This document shows positions 1 to 12,500 of a stretch of DNA of 64,000 nt, piece after piece. The translations under genes and the position numbers were made by a program. Source of the stretch: Nematopogon swammerdamellus (lineage: Eukaryota > Arthropoda > Insecta > Lepidoptera > Adelidae); NCBI GenBank assembly GCA_946902875.1, contig OX336345.1, positions 8,835,395 to 8,899,394 of the forward strand, read 5' to 3'. How positions within the stretch are numbered: position 1 is the first letter of the stretch; every line of letters starts with the position of its first letter. Below the pieces are notes generated by a model. The model saw only the letters and a program-made list of their open reading frames with translations, was not told the origin of the DNA and did not search any database.

Positions 1-1304
1 CCTATAAAATCAATGACACAAACACAATTACAAGACAAATTTATAAATGATTGATTATTATTGTTCTCAGGCATAGAGAAGAATAAATAAAAAATAAACA
101 CATATTCAATTTTAATAATTTTATTTCACCAATGGACTGATTTGCATTGCGCACAGAAATTGTAGTCACTGCTTCTCAATTTATAATTGTAATATTTTGT
201 GCACCATGAGGCTGTGTCTTAAGTCTCAGCAAGCTTGGGGTCAGTGAAGCCTGAATTAATGAAATTTCCCGAGAAAGAATTTTAATATTAGCACACCACA
301 CAATAATTTTGTGTAAATTATTGCACAATTGTTATATAGGTTGATTGAAAGAATAGTTGGTCACAATCACAATGCAGCAGCGCTTTACAAAGGTAATTTA
401 AGTCAAGAAATATTTTCAAACAAATATTGTATGTAACCAAGTTTGTGTTTTATGTACGTAACCCATTGATTTTATAGGGGGAGTCAGATGTACCGTCAGC
501 GATGTTTTAAAGGTAACATGAAATTAGTCTTCAATTATGTCCTAAGATGGCGCCAGGAGTATCGAATTTGAATTAAATAATTATTATATTTTTAAATCTG
601 CTAATTATAGAACGATGCTAAGTGGGAACAGCATAGTTAAATTTAAAGATTATTTTATATTAAGTAGAAATTTCAAAATAGTGTATTTTAAGGTTTTCAT
701 AATTTTTCCAATAAATATTTTCATGTTTTGTCAGTCCGTGAGCTTGGCGGATAAAATGTATAATTTCGCCGCTTCTGCATCATAGATGTCAGACCAAAGT
801 TAAGTTGTCCTATTTGTCTATAGATGGCATGCCTATTTCTTATTATATTTTTAGTTGCCAAATACCAAGAGGGTGAGTTTAATGTCTTTGCCAAATACCC
901 ACCAACCAAACCTGCGTGCAATTCAAATACGCGCGTGCGGTTAGGATAAAGTGGAGATACCTTCTTTAAAATTATATTTTTTTACCTCACCACCTTTGAA
1001 AACGGAAACAAACACGATGGATTAAATATAATAATAATAATAAAAATCGTTAGCCATTTATAAGAAAATCGACCTCAACGAAATAATTTGTATGACAGCT
1101 ACCCTTATTTTTTTTAATTAAAAAAAACTAAAAAAGGTACCCCTAGATTATCATTTCAAACTACTAAATACGAATTTTGAACGAAATCGGTTGAGCAGTT
1201 TAGGCACAAGGTCGCTGGACGGACACACACACACACACACACACACATACATGTTTCTCAAAACCACTTTTTTGGGATCGTTGACAGATATATAGCCCAA
1301 ATCT

Positions 1305-1632
1305 GTACTGTGTGGGGCCGGTACTTTAAAAGAATAGCCCCACTGCATCTCTCCCCGTGTATGTCGTAAAAGGCGACTAAGGGATATGACCCCCTTCTTA
1401 TATTACTAGGTGGTAGGGTTTAACCCGCCCGGGTTGGTACCACCGCACTGAATGAAAGGTCGGTCCAAACGGCTATGTAAATAGTTTGTGTTTTCCGTCC
1501 AGTTCAGTGTAGTCGGCACGACCGAAGGGAAGCACTGACGTGGCACCAAGTTCACCCGGTGTTATGGGCTGACATCACGGATGTTGTAGGGGATGTAGCC
1601 AACCGTGTCAGTTTCAATAAAAAAAAAAAAAA
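1305..1632 (+). mobile_element. SINE copy, head-type (no tRNA/5S module)
   Basis: Begins GTACTGTGTGGGGCCGGTAC, runs through CGACTAAGGGATATGAC straight into the shared body (TACTAGGTGGTAGGG, CCGTCCAGTTCAGTGTAG, GGGCTGACATCACGGATG) and ends in an A-run. Confidence 0.8.
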
Positions 1633-2254
1633 TCAGTCGCATTCTCAACTTCGACATTTTGGACGATCACAATACTTCCTTTCTCCTTACAGTCGCTCGA
1701 AAGTAAAAAGCCACCTCCATAGTTTTTAGCCGTTGCGGTAATTTATCGATCGACGCGCGACGTTCGCTTGTTTTGGAACACGCAAATGTTTGCGTGGAGC
1801 GTGCAGGCAAGCGATACGGGTTACTGCGCGTGGAAAAAGGATGACACAATATCGATGCGATCTCTTGAGACGGTCGGTTCTGTATTCACGCGATACGCAC
1901 ACTACCATAATCGCGGTGTCTCGTTTTAGTAATAGTTGAAGTATGAACAAAATGTCTTTGAGTATGAAGTCCGGGCACCGAATTAAAAAAAGTTGAGTCC
2001 AGGGCTATTTTTTCCATCTACGATGCTGCTGGTGGTGTTATACCAAAGAGATTAAAAGAGGGTGGGTTTAATGTATTTGTGATAAGCTTTACAGAATATA
2101 TAAGTCAATGATATTTTATATAAAATTGTAAAATTGTAGATTTTACCGACGACGACACGACAACGAATAAAATAAAAAAATAGTAAATCTGATTTAAATG
2201 CAAAATTGATAATAAACCATCGCTTCTCTTATATTCTCTATCTTTTTCGGGAGG

Positions 2255-2640
2255 AAGGAAGGGATTCCTTCCTCGCCCATCTCTCACTCACCTCTCTCCC
2301 GGTCTTCTCTCCTCGATCCCGCCTTCCTCCCCTCCTTCCCCTCACCCTTCACGGACCCCCTCTTTGCCACCTTCCCTTTCGCCCATTCCCTCCCTCTCTC
2401 CCTACTTCCCTTCCTCCCCTCATGTCGCCCCTCCTTCCCATCACCCTCGCATTCCATTCCTCCCCTACTACCCCTCATCCTGTCCGCAACCCCCTCTTAC
2501 CCCGCCCCTTCCCCCTTTCAACCTCTCACTCCCTCGATATCCATTCCTCCTCGTTCCCTCTACTACCTCCCTCCCCCACACCTACCCTCATTCACTAACC
2601 CTTCCTCCCTCCATACCTCTCCTCCTCTTCTTCTTTTTTT
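2255..2640 (+). repeat. 380 bp polypyrimidine tract
   Basis: The plus strand is almost all C and T (CTTCCTC, CCCTCC, TCCCTCC units) with no fixed period. Long ORFs across it on both strands are low-complexity Pro/Ser/Leu or Gly/Arg/Glu translations and not genes. Confidence 0.7.
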
Positions 2641-2950
2641 TATGGAAACTGACATGGTTGGATACATCACCTACAACATCCGTGATGTCGGACATGTCGT
2701 GCCGGCTATACTGAACTGGACGAAAAAAAACGAAAAAACTATTTACATCAAATCTCTTTGATTTACATAGCCGTTTCGACGTACGTTTTATTCAGTGCGG
2801 TGGTACCAACCCTAGTAAGGTAAGAAGGGAAGGGTGCTACAGTTTTACGTGGAATCCGAACCACGGTCAGCCTCAAATGGTCGAGCGGTCACCCATCCAA
2901 GTGTTGACCGCGCCCAGGGTTGCCTGCACCACTGAGCTACCCAGGCTGAC
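2634..2950 (-). mobile_element. SINE copy, tRNA/5S-module type with internal deletion
   Basis: A plus-strand T-run is followed by the body. At about 2688 a stretch is missing between GTGATGTCGG and CATGTCGTGCCGG. The 5' end (high coordinate) carries the 5S-like CGGTCACCCATCCAAGTGTT and the tRNA-like ACTGAGCTACCCAGGCTGAC. Confidence 0.75.
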
Positions 2951-3144
2951 AAACGTACCTCCCACCCACTCCCCCTTCTTTTCTCTCCCCCTTCCTCTTC
3001 CTGACCATTATTCATTATTTCTTACCAAAAGCAGTAACTATTGAGTAATCTGTGCCAAAAGCCTAGATAATAAATTTTCATATCCTTACCTAGAGAAATC
3101 ATGGATTCCCCATACAAAAACTTTCACCCCTATTTCACCCCTTA

Positions 3145-3320
3145 TTTTTAGGTTTCCGTATCCCTGTACGGAAGCCTATTACTAAGCCTCCGCAGTCTGT
3201 CTGTCCGTCCGTCCGTTTGTCTATCCGAGGGCTGTATCTCTTGAACCGTAATAGGAAGCCCGTTGAAATTTTCACAGAATATGTGTTACTATAGCGGATA
3301 TAACAACAAATAAGCGGAGC
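3145..3320 (+). repeat. partial dispersed repeat (GTCTGTCC type)
   Basis: TAGGTTTCCGTATCCCTGTA, ACTAAGCCTCCGCAGTCTGT and TTTTCACAGAATATGTG match the copies at 15575 and, inverted, 23330 and 42335. Confidence 0.6.
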
Positions 3321-3922
3321 TAGGTACAACCCAAGTACAACCAAAGAGTTTGTAAATTCTTTGGACCGGAGTAAAACCGCAAACAGGAAATTACAATCTT
3401 ACACGTTCAACGCCACATGAAAAATCCAGTATTTCCGTTTGGGCCACGGGGCTCACCGCTCACCGGTGAGCCTTTCCTTACTGAACCATTCAGGGCATGG
3501 GGGTCACCGGTGAGCCGCGTGAGAGGGCCTACGTAAACGCTTCCTACAAGCCACAGAGCGCAGCTACAAAGCCAATATGGAAGTGAGCCGCATGGCCTTG
3601 TAGTCGAAGCGGACGGCGTGGTTTTCAAATCCAATAGAAACTTGTAGTTTTTTATTAAGTTAATTGTAACGATGCTAGGGCTGCTCTTAACGATAAGGTA
3701 GAAAATAATATTTGTATTAATAGAATTAATAAAACCAGAAAATAATAAGAAAATATTCGTCAAAATAAAAATGAACATAAAATTTTCTTCATTGCCAAAT
3801 AAGAAGACATTATTTATTACGAAAATAATTTATGAAATTGAACAAAACAAAATATTTATGAAATTGAACAATCACAACATTATCACACTTCTTCAAAGGG
3901 TTTAACCATAAACAATAAAGAA

Positions 3923-4262
3923 TTATCCGTGAGTCATGTTAAAACAAGGCAAACAAAGGAATGGTTTAGTTGGGCTGCTTTGGCAATAAGTGGATACTTT
4001 TTTCGACTTGGTTTTAGCCTGTTTGCTACCCATTATTGGTACGTTCTTTGCATAACATTGGTGACATGTTCTTCTCACTTTTCTGGCCAATCCCTCTTTC
4101 CTTTCCAGAGTGTGTTTCATTCTCTTCCGCCTTTCTATATGCATTTCATAGTCGCTATCCTCACTCTCCGACAAAAGAATTCGACAGCATCTTCTTTTCG
4201 TTGGTTGAACTACGTCTTCATAGAATCTATTCCGAAACTACGGTTCAGAAGATCTATCTCGA
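3923..4262 (-). pseudogene. piggyBac-like transposase remnant, Cys-rich C terminus
   Basis: The minus-strand frame reads an acidic stretch (LLSESEDSDYE) and then a C-terminal Cys/His cluster (RRTCHQCYAKN ... VSTYCQSS ... FLCLPCFNMTH). The order of Cys pairs and the final CFNxxH resemble the RING-like zinc finger that closes many insect piggyBac transposases. One expected Cys is missing (CQSS in place of CxxC). No DDD catalytic core lies between the acidic region and the finger, and the upstream piece (4440-4210) is in another frame. So this is a deleted, dead copy. Assignment is from motif memory only. Confidence 0.45.
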
Positions 4263-5552
4263 TGTTTTCTAACTGCGTTAGCGCTTCTTGTGTTAACTCG
4301 AAATCTTCAAAATAATCATTTTTGGCGAGAAAAGCGTAAAACATCCTCAATTGTCGACGCAGCCGGACCGGGATTGATCGCTGCGTCCGCGGCGCGCGCG
4401 TAACGGGTGGGCCGCGGCGTGACCCCGCGGCTCCAGCCAACAGAAAAATACAAATCCTTCATAGGAGGCCACACGATCCACCCGTGAGCCTTCTGCTATA
4501 TCTCGAAAATTAGACGGTAAAAGTCGCAAATTTTTATTTTCCTTACAAATTACCGCATTTTATAAACTTTGTGATGAAAATCTCAAGTTGATGAAAATTA
4601 CGGATATAATGAGTTTGGCTTGGCCCGAACCGAAAAGTACGCTAGGCCCACCGGTGGGTCGTATGGCGTTCAACGTGTTAATTGTGGGCTGATTTTGAAA
4701 ATTCTTTTTTTGTTTGGTAGGTCATACTTCAGAGGTGCTCCCATTGAAATTTTATTGAAATTGATTGAGCGGTTTATGAAAAAGCAACAAAATACTATTG
4801 GTGTGTGGTTACCTTCAGCAAAACTTTTGTGATGTGGGCTTTTTCAGCAATTTGCAGTTTGACACATGGCGAATAATTCTGTACCACTTCAACCGATTTC
4901 GATTATTCGATTTCGATTATTGTTTTTTATGTAATATTGTTTTAAAAATATAAAACCGACTTAAAAAAAATAAACTAGAACTAAAAAGTATTAAATAGGT
5001 AGAATAGGTACCTAATATTTTGAAATTTTCTCTGTCATTGTATTGAAATACATGAATCGATATTGTCATTCATATTCGGACCCTTGTTTCATGAATATTC
5101 TAAATTTGAAATCTTTTCCGACCGGCCAGATGCGTTTAATATATTATAATACGAGTACGAGTACCATCGAGCTGGTCTGATGATGGAGACGGAAGGTGGC
5201 CATAGGAACTCCTAAACTACACATGATAAACCCATCGTGTTTGGGCTCGTTGAATTTGTCATCACGAGCAATTTACTTTAGACCTAGGAGATTCTCAATT
5301 CGACGGTATGTTTTCTTTTTTTGGATGTTTGTTACGCGATTACTCCGTCAATTATTGTGGGCCGATTTTGAAAATTCTTTTTTTTTGTTTGAAAGGGGAT
5401 AACCATGACGTGGTTCCATTTTAATTTGGTCGAGATCAGATTGGAAAGCGAGGCGGAATCGCGAGGCCGAAGGTCGAGCGATTCCGCCGAGTACATTAAT
5501 AGCAAAAAATTCAAAAAAAAACTGTGAAATAAAAAACTATTTAAAAAAATAT

Positions 5553-5760
5553 ATAAAAACCGCCTTCAAAAATGTATGAAATAAAAAAAATCGAACCCTA
5601 GAGTTGAAGGCGGTGCTAAAGCAAGCAAAAATGATACATGAAAGAAAACATGCGTGGATGATATCCTTTGTGATTTGTGTAGCCTTCTTTAGCACCGCCT
5701 TCAACTCTAGGGTTCGATTTTTTTAATTTCATAAATTTTTTAAGGCAGTTTTCATATTTT
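5553..5760. repeat. hairpin MITE
   Basis: AATCGAACCCTAGAGTTGAA with GGCGGTGCTAAAG is repeated inverted at 5690-5722, and weaker pairing extends about 40 bp outward on both sides. The loop is about 50 bp. Confidence 0.7.
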
Positions 5761-5840
5761 TTTTTACATACAATGCTGACATTATTAGAATGAAGAGTGA
5801 CGAGTATTTGTTTAACTGTTCAACTAAATAAATACGTTCT

Positions 5841-5901
5841 ATCCACAGAGCACGGAATACCGCGCGCGCGCGCGCGGGGGTATTCCGTGCTCTGTGTGGA
5901 T
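5841..5901. mobile_element. minimal GC-rich hairpin, deletion derivative of the 30769 element
   Basis: CCACAGAGCACGGAATAC, a (CG)n centre, GGGGGTATTCCGTGCTCTGT. The termini equal those of 30769-31070 but the interior is reduced to a CG run. Confidence 0.7.
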
Positions 5902-5998
5902 CTATCTATTAAAAGCGCACAAACAGGAAATTACAATCATAATAATATTTTGTTCCGTATACCAAATAATTTTCAAAACATTTTTTTATTTTATTTAA

Positions 5999-6062
5999 TT
6001 TGATTATGACAATTAAACTAACACTTCTTGTGTTAGTTTAATTGTAAATTGTCATAATTTTA
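5999..6062. repeat. short perfect hairpin
   Basis: AATTAAACTAACAC pairs with GTGTTAGTTTAATT around a 5 nt loop, with AATTATGACAATT-type flanks also inverted. Lies about 460 bp past the MSH2 stop, next to a minus-strand AATAAA (6064-6059). Confidence 0.6.
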
Positions 6063-6523
6063 TTATTCAAATATAATTAAAAATTTTGGAATTTACATAA
6101 ATAATGTTCTTTATAAATATAAATGAAAGCGCCATCTTTTGTCTAGTAGCAGTAATTCTACAGCCTAGTGACAATTAAAGGTACCTAGATACATGTTGTA
6201 TTTCAACTAGATAGCGCCCTTAGTATAGAAGTATTAACAAACATTAACGCCACCTGTTTGTTTTACGACAACATCAAGAAAAATTATTAACGCCCTCTGT
6301 TGGTTTTACGATTTACAACGTTACCAAATTTGTTATATGGAGTGGTCTATCTGTCCCGACAGGGTTATAAAATCAATGACGTAACCATCCAAAATGACAT
6401 GACGTGGGTTTTGTTACCCTTTCTCTCGGAGCAAATGAAACCAATAAAAATGATGATAATTTCTCCGATCGTAATGCAGTAATGGATCAATAAGTATGGC
6501 ACAACAAATATATGTAACATTGA

Positions 6524-9500
6524 TCAAGGCATCAGTGCTTCTACATAACTGTTCTTATGAAGACGTAGGGCATCAACTAGCGTCTGTATTTGATCCATCA
6601 TGTCGCGGTCAGAGCTGGTGGTCCGTGAGATATCTTGACACTGTTTTAGAAATTGCTCAACGATCTTGTATCCCTGTTCTGCTTCCTTTGACTTCTCCGA
6701 GGAATCTGCGTCGAACAAGTTGGTCTCCATTTGCGTTTGCTTCATTTCTGCATACTGAAACCAATAATCCTCGAGTCAGTTTGTTATTATTATTATTATA
6801 TTTTGTTATTAGTCATCGTACGAGTCCAGAAATGGGGCGGTCAAAATAAGAAGTGCCATTTTATTTTTTTAATTAATGTTTGAATCCTATAGGTTTTTAG
6901 GGTTTGTTATGGTGAGACCATCACCAATCAGTGCCTCGCAATTAGGAGCGTTTTGTAAATTTTTTTTTGCACAGTGAAAACAAATGCTTTTAGGGTAAAT
7001 TGGAAGTAACAGTTTTACATGGGATCGGAACTATGGTTCCTATGGAACTTGTGTTGTTACTTATGAAACTCAGAAAGATAAAGACGCCAACGTGTATCGC
7101 ATCCACTGCATTTCGCATCAGCTTTTTTCTTGCTTGGAATAAGTTGAAAAAAAAAAACCAGATACCTCAAGGATGGAGTCCGGTAGTGAAGCGAGCCGCG
7201 CGACGTGGAGGCCCAGGGAGTGCGCCGCGGCGCCGCGCGAGATCTTGTGCAGCAACACCAGGCTCCCGTCCCGCACCAGCGCCTCCGCGTGCGAGTTCAC
7301 CGCCACCCCGCGCAGCAGCAGCGGCAGCCGCGTCAGCTCGTGGTAGTGAGTCGCGAACAGGCAGAAGCATTGACTGCGCTGAGCTAGCTCCCTGCCATCA
7401 CAGTTTCAGTTCTTTATACACGGTATTACATCAATAGGTGGTAGTACCCGAAAGGGGGGTGACGTAGACGCCTCCTGGTATATAACCCATGAGAAACTAC
7501 ACTGCGAATTGAACATTCCAACCGTAAAACAAGAATAAAGGCCCAAACAATGCCACATGTCGAGCTACGAATAACAAAAAAAAATTTAAAAACTACAAAG
7601 TGAGAATACGAAACTGTCCCAACGGACCGGCTTATGAATTAATTCAAGAAAAGTTCATCTACAGTTGACTAAAGAGAAAAGCTCCACAAGATCTATTCTA
7701 TTGAGAAGACTATTATAAAATATGGGTGTAATCAATGAATACTATTCGTGTAAGCCTACTTTGTAAATGAATTGCTGGCAAGACCAAAGGGAATCAATAG
7801 CAAGGCATCTAGTTCCGACAGGACAGATCAGGAACGAGGAATTTAGCAGATTGACAAGTTTAGTAAAAATTTGATACATAGAAAATGCTTTATTGCTCCA
7901 AGAAACGTGCAACAAAACACATATTTTTTTTTACATAAGGTGCAAAGGTGGACATATCCCTTACAGAGATTCCTTACAGTCTACAGTAGGATGTTTGAGT
8001 ACAGTAGGATGTTTGAGAATCGATTAATATAGTGGAATGTAAGTAGGTAGTAGCAAAAGAGTTGAATGTGAGAATTAAAAATAATAAGAATACTTATTAT
8101 CAATATACAACAGTATACGCTAGTTAAATAAAGTAATACATATCAATTAAATGACCATCAAAATGATTTCATATATATTTTTTTATGGAAACTGACACGG
8201 TTGGCTACATCACCTAGGTACAACATCCGTGATGTCAGCCCATAACATCGGGTGAACTAGGTGCCATGTCAGGCTTCCCTTCATACATACATAGTGTAAC
8301 ACCTGTTTCCCAATGGGATGGGGAAACAATCAAAATGGCACACCTCTGCCGCCTCTTCAGCTCTCATAAATTTTTTTACGGAATGGAATTTTTTTTCCTC
8401 ATAATGTTCTTCATACACACTCGTCGTTTTCGGGTACAACGCACTTGAAATTTTTAGAGCACATGCCCGATCTGGTCAAAGTGCTTCTTGAAATTATACA
8501 GAAAAGTTCATAGGGGCAGAATAACACGTTGGCCGCAACAGCACTGTAAACTTAGTGAGAGGATGTGACTCACTCTGCGATCGCCCAGGCGAGACCGCAG
8601 CCCTCATACGTGGAGGTCCCGCGCCCGAGCTCGTCTATCAGCACGAGAGAGTCTGCCGTCGCCGTCTGCAACACACACACAATCGCACACGCTACACGAC
8701 ACAACCCAATACACAGAAGCGCTCACGCAGCATCCGGTTACGGCATGAGCGAGGTGTAATGGACTGACATCACGACAGTAGCGAGCTATCTATCCAACCG
8801 GTCCAGTCAACCAAAAAATTTCATATAAAAGTAGGAGGTAGTGGGCGAGCTACCTCCGGATTGGTTTGATTTCATGAATTCGATGAAGGTTCACCGTGTG
8901 CTTTCGTGTTCGAAAAATTATTATATTTTTGGGCCAAAATGTATGTTAAGCCTGATTCTGTCCGTGAGAGATTATTTGGTGAAAATCGGACGAGTACTTC
9001 TGACGCTATCGCAAGTTGTACTGAGCACGAGAGCACACTTGGAGAGATGGTGGTGACATCATCAGTGTTGCAAATGCACAGTCGAATGCACGGTTTTGTG
9101 TAGTCGCTGGATGGGTATTTAAGGCATGGTAGCGTTCACGTTTGTAGGTTGTATAGTTGGCAGCACGAAGCGCTCGAAAGTACATACTTTATGTCGCCAA
9201 CTTTCTGAAATGCTCAAATGAAAAGAATGGAATGAATTGTTGCGAAGCGTAAAACGTTCATCGAATTCACGTCAAAAACAAATAAAAAATAGCACGGTGA
9301 GCTCTCTAGACTAGAGTTACATTACAAGTTTATACAGAAAACAAAATATATTTTTTGTTTTGTTTCTTTCGTTCCCTTGTTTATATTGCCATGGGAGGGA
9401 AAGGGATCTCCCTCCCATGGCATATTCACAGCTTTAGTATGGAGGTGTCGGTGTGTAGTGTGTACCCTTAGTATGGCAGCGGACTCGATCATCTCAAGCA

Positions 9501-12500
9501 TGAATGTGCTCTGGCCGAGCTGCTCGCGGTCGGAGGCGCCGACGCGCGCGGCGAGGGCGCGCAGGCGCGGCAGACGCGCGCGCGCGCACGGCACGGGACA
9601 GCCCGCGTGGGCGAGCAGGGCGACCGCGCCCGCTGAACGCATCCACGTTGACTTGCCACCCATGTTGGCGCCGGTTATTATGTGCATTATGCACTCTCCT
9701 GCACACCATATTATTATTATTATATATATATATAAATGTAAATAAGGGATAATAATATAAATAAGGGATATGACTCCCTTCTTATATTACTAGGTGGTAG
9801 GGTTTAGCCCGCCCGGGTTGGTACCACCGCACTGAATGAAAGGTCGGTCGAAACGGCTATGTAAATAGTTTGTGTTTTCCGTCCAGTTCAGTATAGCCGG
9901 CACGACCGAAGGGAAGCACTGACGTGGCACCAAGTTCACCCGGTGTTATGGGCTGACATCACGGATGCTGTAGGTGATGTAGCCAACCGTGTCAGTTTCA
10001 TTAAAAAAAAAAAAATGTATATATTTATGGAAACTGAAAAGGTTCACTACATCACCTACAAAATCCGTGATGTCAGTTCAAAACACCTTGGTAAACAAGG
10101 TGTCATGTCAGTGCTTCCCTTTGGCTGTGCCGGCTCCACTGAACTGGACGGAAAACATGAACTATTTATGTAGCTGCTTCGACCGACATTTAATTCAGTG
10201 CGGTGGTGTCAACCACTGCGGTGCGCATGCAATGCACAGCTGTTAGCTTATAGCAGTAGTGCTGACACTTCTTTTAGCTATGTACCTCATATGATATGAG
10301 TGAAGCTGTGGCTATGGTCCTGCTCTCATGTCGTGGACCCCCGAGAGGTCGATGGACCCACTTTAAGAAACCCTGGTGGCTATATTTGACACATAGGCTA
10401 GGTTTGACACATTCATTGTGAATGATCTATCTATTGGAAACATTTAAGTATACAAAAATATTGGCACGCAATAACAGCCCCGGTGACGAGAAAAATTGTG
10501 AAGAAATTATATGGGGTCTGTAACAAAATAAGCAAGAAGTTTTAGATTTCTTAGTTTAAGTTTTTTTTTTCAAATTTGTTCCTTAGACAGCAACCTTAAA
10601 AATCATAAGTTTGACAACAGGGAAAGATCAGACAAGAAATAATTCTAGAAATAGATGAGGTTATATACCTCTCTTGAAGAGCACATCGTTGGGTATGAAG
10701 GATACTCCCTCCTGAAGCTCCAGGCACGGGTGCCGCATCTCCTCCAGGATGAACTCATCCAGACTCTCTACCACCTACGAGACCCACGAGATGTTTCATA
10801 TTAAAATGAAGGTTTGTGCACTAACAATGCTAAAGAGGTGTTGTATACAGAGGCGATTAGAACATATCGCATTGTTGCGATAACCCTGCCTTCTGCTGTC
10901 ATATCATACGAAAATACAGTCAGCATCATTGTTTCACAGTTCTATACATAAACAACTTCTTTTTGTTATAGAAATAGTAGGTAGATGACTATCTGGTAGA
11001 ATTGTTTTCTTACTGTAAATACAAATTCTGCTGCTTTGGTGATTCAAATTGTTTATATGCATAAACTAAAATTTTATTAATAAAAATGGGATATGACAAA
11101 AAATAAATGATGAGGAACCATACTGAATATGCATATGTCTCAATGAAATATTTCTTTGTGGCGAAATAAAAATCTGAATGGGTTATGTAAGTAAAGAAGT
11201 AATGGAACCTCGGGTCTGCAGTACGGTATGGGGGCGCTCACAGCGGCCACTGCGAAGGCCACCAGCACGTCTAGTCTCGACAGAATGTGCGACAGGCAGT
11301 AGAGGCATTCCGAATAACCCGCTGAAATGCAAAATTAAAATTTGAAATAATCACATTGTTAAGAATTTCATGGTAAGCATCGGTTATTTATTATAAGATT
11401 TTATAAGATTTTGTATACAGATCCTCAAGTTGTGGCTACATAGACCTTCCCCCTAAGGCTTTTAGTCCACCTACAAGCATTATTGACACCTCCGCACGCT
11501 AGAGGAATTGTTTTATAGAAAGCGCCACATGTGGCGTCGAGCCACCCATAAGGTGTCTAAGGACGCCAATTCAACGCCAACATTCGGTCGTACGCGGGGG
11601 TTGCGAATGACATGCATGGTGGTATCAATCCTGCATCTAAGACTCCAACCTCGAGCTCAGCCACTAAATTGAGTACAATAAAAAAAAAAGCAGCCGCTCC
11701 TACTTATGAAACTGAGTTACAAACAAAGCCACAAAGTCACGAAGCTAACCAAAGTTAAGTCTGCATCAAGAAGTTACTGACTCTAGGAGACCATTGAATG
11801 CTCGATTGTGTGAATGTACAATAAGTCTAGTATTGGATTTGTACAGGATTGGCACACCCTTCGTCCAGGATGAATTTTGGAAGATTAATTTGCATAGAAC
11901 ATTTTAATAATTTACAACAAGTTGCTCAAGTGTAAAACACTTCATAACGAATTTGCCTATATAAAAACTAAATCATTAATTATACTGGGAATCCTAATTA
12001 TCATCTATGAATGGATGGCTCGTGAGGCTCGGTGACCTTGAGAGCATGCGGATTCGCGCTCGCTCAGAACAAAGTTAAACTGCGCGGGAGTTTAAATTCA
12101 AAACTTGAACATGCACAAATTTTGACATTTTAAAATCGTGACGAAAAGCAAACCTTGCCACCACCCCCAACGTAACAGGACCGTAACGCCTGCCCGGACC
12201 CCCCTCCTTCTTCCCCCAAATTGCGTTACGTAATTTGTGTACGGCCCCTTTAACCCTCCCATGCTCGTGCGGGGATACTAGCTATACCCATGAAATTTCA
12301 ATATGTTATTACTTTGATATTAGGCCTCGGATGTTGTCGGTTTCTTCAGTACCTGACTTTATTGTGTATGTACGTTGGGTGACGGAAGGAAAAATTAGTG
12401 GCGCGCTAGCAACCGCGTTACTCAATAGTCGCGCGAGTAAGGGAGGGTTAAATGATATTCATAATCATAACAGCCCACCAGCAATGCCAACGATCTCGGC

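Larger units (their letters stand above)
1..6523. other. repeat-rich region downstream of MSH2
   Basis: Apart from the listed SINEs, hairpins, the pyrimidine tract and the piggyBac-like remnant, I see no gene here. 1-1300 and 4600-5550 are AT-rich unique-looking DNA with only short unconvincing ORFs. A minus-strand AATAAA at 6064-6059 is a possible MSH2 poly(A) signal, about 460 nt past the stop. Confidence 0.5.

Noticed and set aside
2206..2714. Pro/Ser/Leu-rich plus-strand ORFs
   Set aside because: Simple translation of a polypyrimidine tract joined to SINE sequence.
7000..7437. 145-codon plus-strand ORF rich in Arg, Ala and Ser
   Set aside because: Antisense shadow of the GC-rich MSH2 exon 7166-7391.
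9377..9752. Plus-strand ORFs of 82 and 122 codons
   Set aside because: Shadows of the MSH2 Walker A exon plus flanking intron.
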